Shown piece after piece: positions 60,466-64,000 of a stretch of DNA of 64,000 nucleotides (its first letter is position 1; every line of letters starts with the position of its first letter). The notes beneath the pieces were generated by a model. It was not told where the DNA came from. It ran no database searches and saw only the letters and a list, made by a program, of their open reading frames with translations. The translations under genes and the position numbers were made by a program. Source of the stretch: Streptomyces roseirectus (GTDB lineage: Bacteria; Actinomycetota; Actinomycetes; Streptomycetales; Streptomycetaceae); the NCBI RefSeq assembly GCF_014489635.1, contig NZ_CP060828.1, forward strand, positions 6,842,001 through 6,906,000, in the 5' to 3' direction.

Positions 60466-60945
60466 TCAGTGGTGCTGGTGATGCTGATGCACGACGGCGT
60501 GCCCCTTGCCCCGGCCGATCATCCACTTGTTCACCGGGACCGTGACGACGAACGCGATCACCAGTGAGATCGCCAGCGACCCCCAGAACAGGACGTCCGC
60601 CAGCTCCGCGTCCATCGCGTCCGGCCACAGCGCGATCACCCCGTTGTCGATCAGCTCCATCACCGCGATCGACAGTGTGTCCGCGGCCAGCGCGACCTTC
60701 ACCGCCGCCTTCAGGCCGAGCCCGCCCTTCATGACACCCCGCAGGGTGAGCGAGTACCCGAAGAAGAACGCCAGCACGATCGCGAGCACGGTGGTGGGGA
60801 CGTTGCCCCACCCCGCCGCCGTGCCGATCACCATGCCCAGCACCTCGCCGATCGCGCATCCGGTGAGGCAGTGCAGGGTCGCCTGGACCGCCGTGGCCCA
60901 GGTCGCGGCGGGGATGGGGTGGTGTGTGTGCGCTTCGTGCTCCAT
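60466..60945 (-). CDS. DUF4396 membrane protein
   Basis: 159 aa, ATG 60945 with GGGAG upstream. It has His-rich ends ('MEHEAHTHHPIP' and 'HAVVHQHHQHH') and four TM helices: 'ATLHCLTGCAIGEVLGMVIGTA', 'TVLAIVLAFFFGYSLTL', 'VALAADTLSIAVMELIDNGVIAL' and 'VLFWGSLAISLVIAFVVTVPV'. 'LHCLTGCAIGEVLGM' is the DUF4396 signature. The histidine clusters and the Cys/His helix suggest metal handling, which is inference. Function is unknown. Confidence 0.9.
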   Translation of the reverse strand: MEHEAHTHHPIPAATWATAVQATLHCLTGCAIGEVLGMVIGTAAGWGNVPTTVLAIVLAFFFGYSLTLRGVMKGGLGLKAAVKVALAADTLSIAVMELIDNGVIALWPDAMDAELADVLFWGSLAISLVIAFVVTVPVNKWMIGRGKGHAVVHQHHQHH

Positions 60946-61075
60946 CGGGACTCCCGGGGCGGGGGCGGGGTTGCGTCGGACGGGAACGCTATACCCGGGT
61001 GGGGTATTCCCGTCCGGGTGCGGGCAGCCGATACGCTCATAGCCGGTTACTACGACAACCTACGCAGGGGTCTTG

Positions 61076-61246
61076 ATGGTCGTCCTCAACGTGGTCTTCT
61101 CGGAGGCCGCGGCGCGCGTCCGTGACGGCCTGTCGCCCGAGCGCCGCGAACTGCTCGAACGCGGCTTGCTCCTGCTCGGCAAAGACCCCCGCACCAAGGT
61201 CTCGGCCCCGATCGCCGGCGACGTGCTGTTCGAGGACGAGGACTGA
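61076..61246 (+). CDS. Small conserved-looking protein (56 aa), unknown
   Basis: ATG 61076 (or TTG 61073) with CAGGGG upstream encodes MVVLNVVFSEAAARVRDGLS and ends ...APIAGDVLFEDED before TGA 61246. The frame has strong third-position GC bias and an acidic C-terminus. The coding is clean between the DUF4396 gene and the convergent nfo gene, so it is probably real. It has no membrane segment or recognised domain. Confidence 0.6.
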   Translation: MVVLNVVFSEAAARVRDGLSPERRELLERGLLLLGKDPRTKVSAPIAGDVLFEDED

Positions 61247-61259
61247 GCCGCGGCCCGCG

Positions 61260-62126
61260 TCAGCCGTCCCGGAGTTTCTTCAGGCGCTCCACGTCTGCCG
61301 CGTGGCCCTCCTTGCCGCCGGGGGTTTCGATGATCAGGGGGACGTTCGCGGTGGCGGGGTGGGTCATCAGGGCGCGGAAGGGGTCCTCGCCGATGTGGCC
61401 GGAGCCGATGTTCTCGTGGCGGTCCTTGTGGGCGCCGACGACGTCCTTGGAGTCGTTGGCGTGGATCAGCTTGAGACGGCCCTCACCGACCGTGCCGACG
61501 AGGAGGTCGAGGGTCTGGTGCATGCCGGACGGGCCGGTGAGGTCGTGGCCCGCGGCGAAGATGTGGCACGTGTCGAGGCAGACGCCGAGCTTGGGATGCG
61601 CGTCGAGGGCGTCGAAATAGGGGCCGAAGTCCCAGGTGCGCGAGCACAGCGACGAGCCCTGCCCGGCCGTCGATTCGAGCAGCAGGTACGGGTCGTCGTC
61701 ATGGGTCAGCTCGTCGAGCAGCGGCAGCATATGCTCCCTGACCTGCGCCAACGCCACCTCCCGCGCCCGGCCCCCGGTCGCGCTGCCGGTGTGGACGACG
61801 ACCCCGAGCGCCCCGATCTCCCGCCCCCGGCGCAGTGAGTGCCGCAGCGACTCCACCGACTTCTCGACCGTCGCCTCCGTGTGGGAGCCGAAGTTGATCA
61901 GGTACGGCGCGTGCACGTACGCCGGCACGTTCCGCTCCGCGCACGCCTCCCGGAACGCCTCGTCCTGCCGGGGATTCCCCACCGGCGTCGCCCACCCACG
62001 CGGGTTCGCCACGAAGACCTGCACGGTCTCCGCCTTCAGCTCCTGGGCGTACGAGAGACCCACGGAGTGCAGACCACCGGCCACGGGGACGTGGCCGCCT
62101 ACGGGGTTACGGGAGGGGAAGTTCAC
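61260..62126 (-). CDS. nfo: Endonuclease IV (deoxyribonuclease IV)
   Basis: 288 aa from GTG 62126, whose ribosome site (GGAAGG) is unusually close; a slightly later start is possible. It is an AP-endonuclease TIM barrel with the three-zinc site: 'VGGHVPVAGGLHSVGLSYAQ', 'YVHAPYLINFGS', 'VVVHTGSATGG', 'LLLESTAGQGSSL' (Glu), 'GVCLDTCHIFAAGHDL', 'LKLIHANDSKDVVGAHKDRHENIGSGHIG' and 'PLIIETPGG'. It incises abasic and oxidised DNA in base excision repair. Confidence 0.95.
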   Translation of the reverse strand: MNFPSRNPVGGHVPVAGGLHSVGLSYAQELKAETVQVFVANPRGWATPVGNPRQDEAFREACAERNVPAYVHAPYLINFGSHTEATVEKSVESLRHSLRRGREIGALGVVVHTGSATGGRAREVALAQVREHMLPLLDELTHDDDPYLLLESTAGQGSSLCSRTWDFGPYFDALDAHPKLGVCLDTCHIFAAGHDLTGPSGMHQTLDLLVGTVGEGRLKLIHANDSKDVVGAHKDRHENIGSGHIGEDPFRALMTHPATANVPLIIETPGGKEGHAADVERLKKLRDG

Positions 62127-62161
62127 CCTTCCAGGGTGTCACGCACCCCGGGGTGCCCCCC

Positions 62162-64000
62162 TCACCGGATGGTGATCGTGATCGTCGACCCCTTCGGCGC
62201 CGTCTCGCCCGCGTCCACGGACTGGCTCTTGACCGTGTCCCCGAACAGCCCCAGCAGCCCCCGGTCCTCCTCGACCTTGAAGCCGGCCTGCTCCAGCCGG
62301 GACTTCGCGTCGTCGACGCTCGACCCGACGACGTCCGGCACCTCGACCATCTCGGGGCCCTTGGACAGCGTCAGCGTGATCGTGTCGCCCTCGGCGGCCT
62401 CGCCGCCCGCGCCCGGGGACTGCTCGGCGACCTTCCCCTTGTCCAGCTCGGAGTTGACCTGCGTGGAGGAGATCGCGACCTTCAGCCCGGCCTCCTCCAG
62501 CTCGGCCGTCGCCGCGTCGAGGTCGTCCCCGGTGACGTCCGGGACCTCGACGGCCGCGCCCTTGCTGACGACGAGCGCGACGGCCGACCCGGCCCGCCGC
62601 GAGGTGCCGACCGCGGGCGCCGTCCGGATCACCGTCCCCTTGGCGACGGAGTCGTTGAACTCGCTGGTCACCAGCCCCGGTTCGAGGCCGGCGGCGGTGA
62701 GCCGGCCGGTCGCCTCGGCCTGGGACACACCCGTCACGTCCGGCACCCGCACGGTCTGCGGCCCGTCGGAGACGGTCAGCGTCACCGAGTCGTTCTTGCG
62801 GATCCGCGCGCCCGGCCCGGGGTCGGTGCTGATGACCGTCCCGCGCTTCACGGTGTCGCTGTACGCGTGCTTCACCGACCCGACGGCCAGCCCCGCGTCG
62901 TCCAGCCGCTCCTTCGCGACCGCCTCGGTCTGCGTGAGGACCGCCGGGACGTTCGTGAACTGCCCCGAGTTGATGTACCAGACGCCCGCGCCGACCCCCA
63001 GCGCCAGCAGCACACCGGCCACCAGCGCGACGACACCCCGCCGACGCCGTACCGAGTGCCGGCGCGGCGGGGGAGGGGGCGTCTCGAACCGGGACGTGTG
63101 CTGGACGTCGTCCTCGTTGACCGGCAGCGGTCTCGGCACCGTCAGCGACCTCGGGATGACGCTGGTGCGGTCGCCCGCGATGTCGTGCTCGGACGCCGTC
63201 GACTGCGGCGGCACCGCGTCCAGCTGCTCCTCGCTCAGCCCCGCGCGCGCCGTGCGCACGAGGCCCAGCAGCTCCACCGCGTCGTTCGGACGGACGTCCG
63301 GCGTGCGCGCCGTCGCCGACGCGACCAGCTCGTCCAGCTCGTACGCGAGGCCCGGGACGGCCGCCGACGGGGGCGGGACGTCCTCGTGCAGGTGCTTGTA
63401 GAGCACGATCGCCGCGGTCTCGCCCTCGTGCGGCTGCGCGCCCGTCAGCATCTCGTACAGCACGACCCCGCACGCGTACACGTCCACGCGCGCGTCCGCC
63501 GTGCCCTTCTCCGTCTGCTCCGGCGCCAGGTACGCGACCGTCCCGAGCACGTTCCCACTGCTCTCGGTGACCGTCCCCACGGACCTCACCAGGCCGAAGT
63601 CCGCGACCTTGACCCGGCCGTCGTCCCCTATCAGCACGTTCTCGGGCTTCATGTCCCGGTGCACGAACCCCGCGCGGTGCGCCGCCCCCAGCGCCGCGAG
63701 CACCGGCTCCAGGATGTCCAGCGCCGCCCGGGGCTGCAGCGCGCCCCGCTCCCGCAGCACGTCCCGCAACGTGCACCCTGCGACGTACTCCATCGCCAGG
63801 TACACGTAAGGCCCATCGGCCCCCTGATCGAAAACCTGCACCACATTCGGATGCGCCAGCCGCGCGACCGACTTCGCCTCCCGGATGAACCTGTCCACGA
63901 ACCCCGCGTCCGCGGCCAGCGCCGGATGCATCACCTTCACCGCCAGCACCCGGTCCAACCGCATGTCCACGGCCCGGTAGACCGTGGCCATACCGCCCAC
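62162..64000 (-). CDS. PASTA-domain Ser/Thr protein kinase (PknB/PknL type), 5' end beyond window
   Basis: 612 residues are visible; about 20 N-terminal residues are missing because the frame runs off at 64000, starting inside the glycine loop 'GGMATVYRA'. Kinase: Lys in 'VLAVKVMHP', Asp in 'FVHRDMKPENVL', 'VADFGLVRSVG' and 'GTVAYLAPEQTEKG'. A linker and one TM helix follow ('RRRRGVVALVAGVLLALGVGAGVWYI'). About four PASTA repeats then bind muropeptides ('VPAVLTQTEAVAKERLDDAGL', 'VRVPDVTGVSQAEATGRLTAAGL', 'VEVPDVTGDDLDAATAELEEAGL', 'VEVPDVVGSSVDDAKSRLEQAGF'). It senses cell-wall state and controls growth and wall synthesis. M. tuberculosis has pknL near here, without PASTA repeats. Confidence 0.93.
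   Translation of the reverse strand: MGGMATVYRAVDMRLDRVLAVKVMHPALAADAGFVDRFIREAKSVARLAHPNVVQVFDQGADGPYVYLAMEYVAGCTLRDVLRERGALQPRAALDILEPVLAALGAAHRAGFVHRDMKPENVLIGDDGRVKVADFGLVRSVGTVTESSGNVLGTVAYLAPEQTEKGTADARVDVYACGVVLYEMLTGAQPHEGETAAIVLYKHLHEDVPPPSAAVPGLAYELDELVASATARTPDVRPNDAVELLGLVRTARAGLSEEQLDAVPPQSTASEHDIAGDRTSVIPRSLTVPRPLPVNEDDVQHTSRFETPPPPPRRHSVRRRRGVVALVAGVLLALGVGAGVWYINSGQFTNVPAVLTQTEAVAKERLDDAGLAVGSVKHAYSDTVKRGTVISTDPGPGARIRKNDSVTLTVSDGPQTVRVPDVTGVSQAEATGRLTAAGLEPGLVTSEFNDSVAKGTVIRTAPAVGTSRRAGSAVALVVSKGAAVEVPDVTGDDLDAATAELEEAGLKVAISSTQVNSELDKGKVAEQSPGAGGEAAEGDTITLTLSKGPEMVEVPDVVGSSVDDAKSRLEQAGFKVEEDRGLLGLFGDTVKSQSVDAGETAPKGSTITITIR

Overview
The window is a GC-rich (roughly 70%), densely packed actinobacterial chromosome segment, almost certainly from Streptomyces. 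Pointers are the GTG/TTG starts with purine-rich ribosome sites, the XRE-DUF5753/DUF397 cassette, a MacRS-type two-component pair, a glucokinase preceded by a DUF5304 gene, a three-Trp-codon trp leader, and a Streptomyces-type intergenic repeat in five places. From memory the gene order from nadA to the PASTA kinase follows the S. coelicolor SCO2110-SCO2162 region. Its skeleton (erpA, membrane protein, adenosine-kinase-like gene, ctaC, qcrCAB/ctaE, trpD, NlpC/P60, pimB', fadD15, SRPBCC, ArsA-like, plsC, DAHP synthase, PASTA kinase) also matches Mycobacterium tuberculosis Rv2204c-Rv2176.

Layout. 1-12.4 kb is more variable: a cut VOC protein, a NarL-type two-component system followed by an RND efflux pump, a Ser/Thr kinase with a repetitive linker and a PQQ-type propeller, a secreted tandem-repeat propeller protein, a Uma2 nuclease, and the XRE/DUF397 cassette. 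12.4-19 kb holds nadA, erpA (Fe-S cluster supply), a membrane protein, a PfkB-type kinase and a cysteine desulfurase fused to TusA. 19-28.4 kb encodes the terminal respiratory chain: ctaC-ctaD-ctaF and ctaE-qcrC-qcrA-qcrB, split by an L,D-transpeptidase and a receiver-like protein. 28.5-31.3 kb has trpD, then a class V aminotransferase behind a SAM-IV-like riboswitch.

31.3-45 kb holds an Lrp-type ligand-binding domain, a rhomboid protease, an NYN-domain protein, two paralogous NlpC/P60 hydrolases, a lipoprotein metalloprotease, a PadR/MATE divergent pair, a PimB'-like mannosyltransferase, a MITE-like inverted repeat, a Tat-exported cholesterol oxidase and a long-chain acyl-CoA ligase. 45-56 kb is central carbon, lipid and signalling: metallophosphoesterase, SRPBCC, ArsA-like ATPase, DUF5304-glkA, an EEP phosphatase, an alpha/beta hydrolase, PlsC, MacSR, and a phosphofructokinase with PPi-type active-site residues. 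55-64 kb has a fused anthranilate synthase (TrpEG) with an attenuator, a divergent class II DAHP synthase, bfd/bfr iron storage with an iron box, a sulfite-oxidase-like protein, DUF4396, endonuclease IV and a 5'-truncated PASTA kinase.

Cooperation of genes. NadA and ErpA are Fe-S linked, and the desulfurase-TusA fusion is a possible sulfur donor close to the Rieske and cytochrome genes. DAHP synthase, TrpEG and TrpD are three steps toward tryptophan, with a Trp-sensing leader on trpEG. GlkA and phosphofructokinase are glycolytic. Bfd and Bfr form an iron release/storage pair. No phage, integrase, tRNA, rRNA or CRISPR array was recognised.
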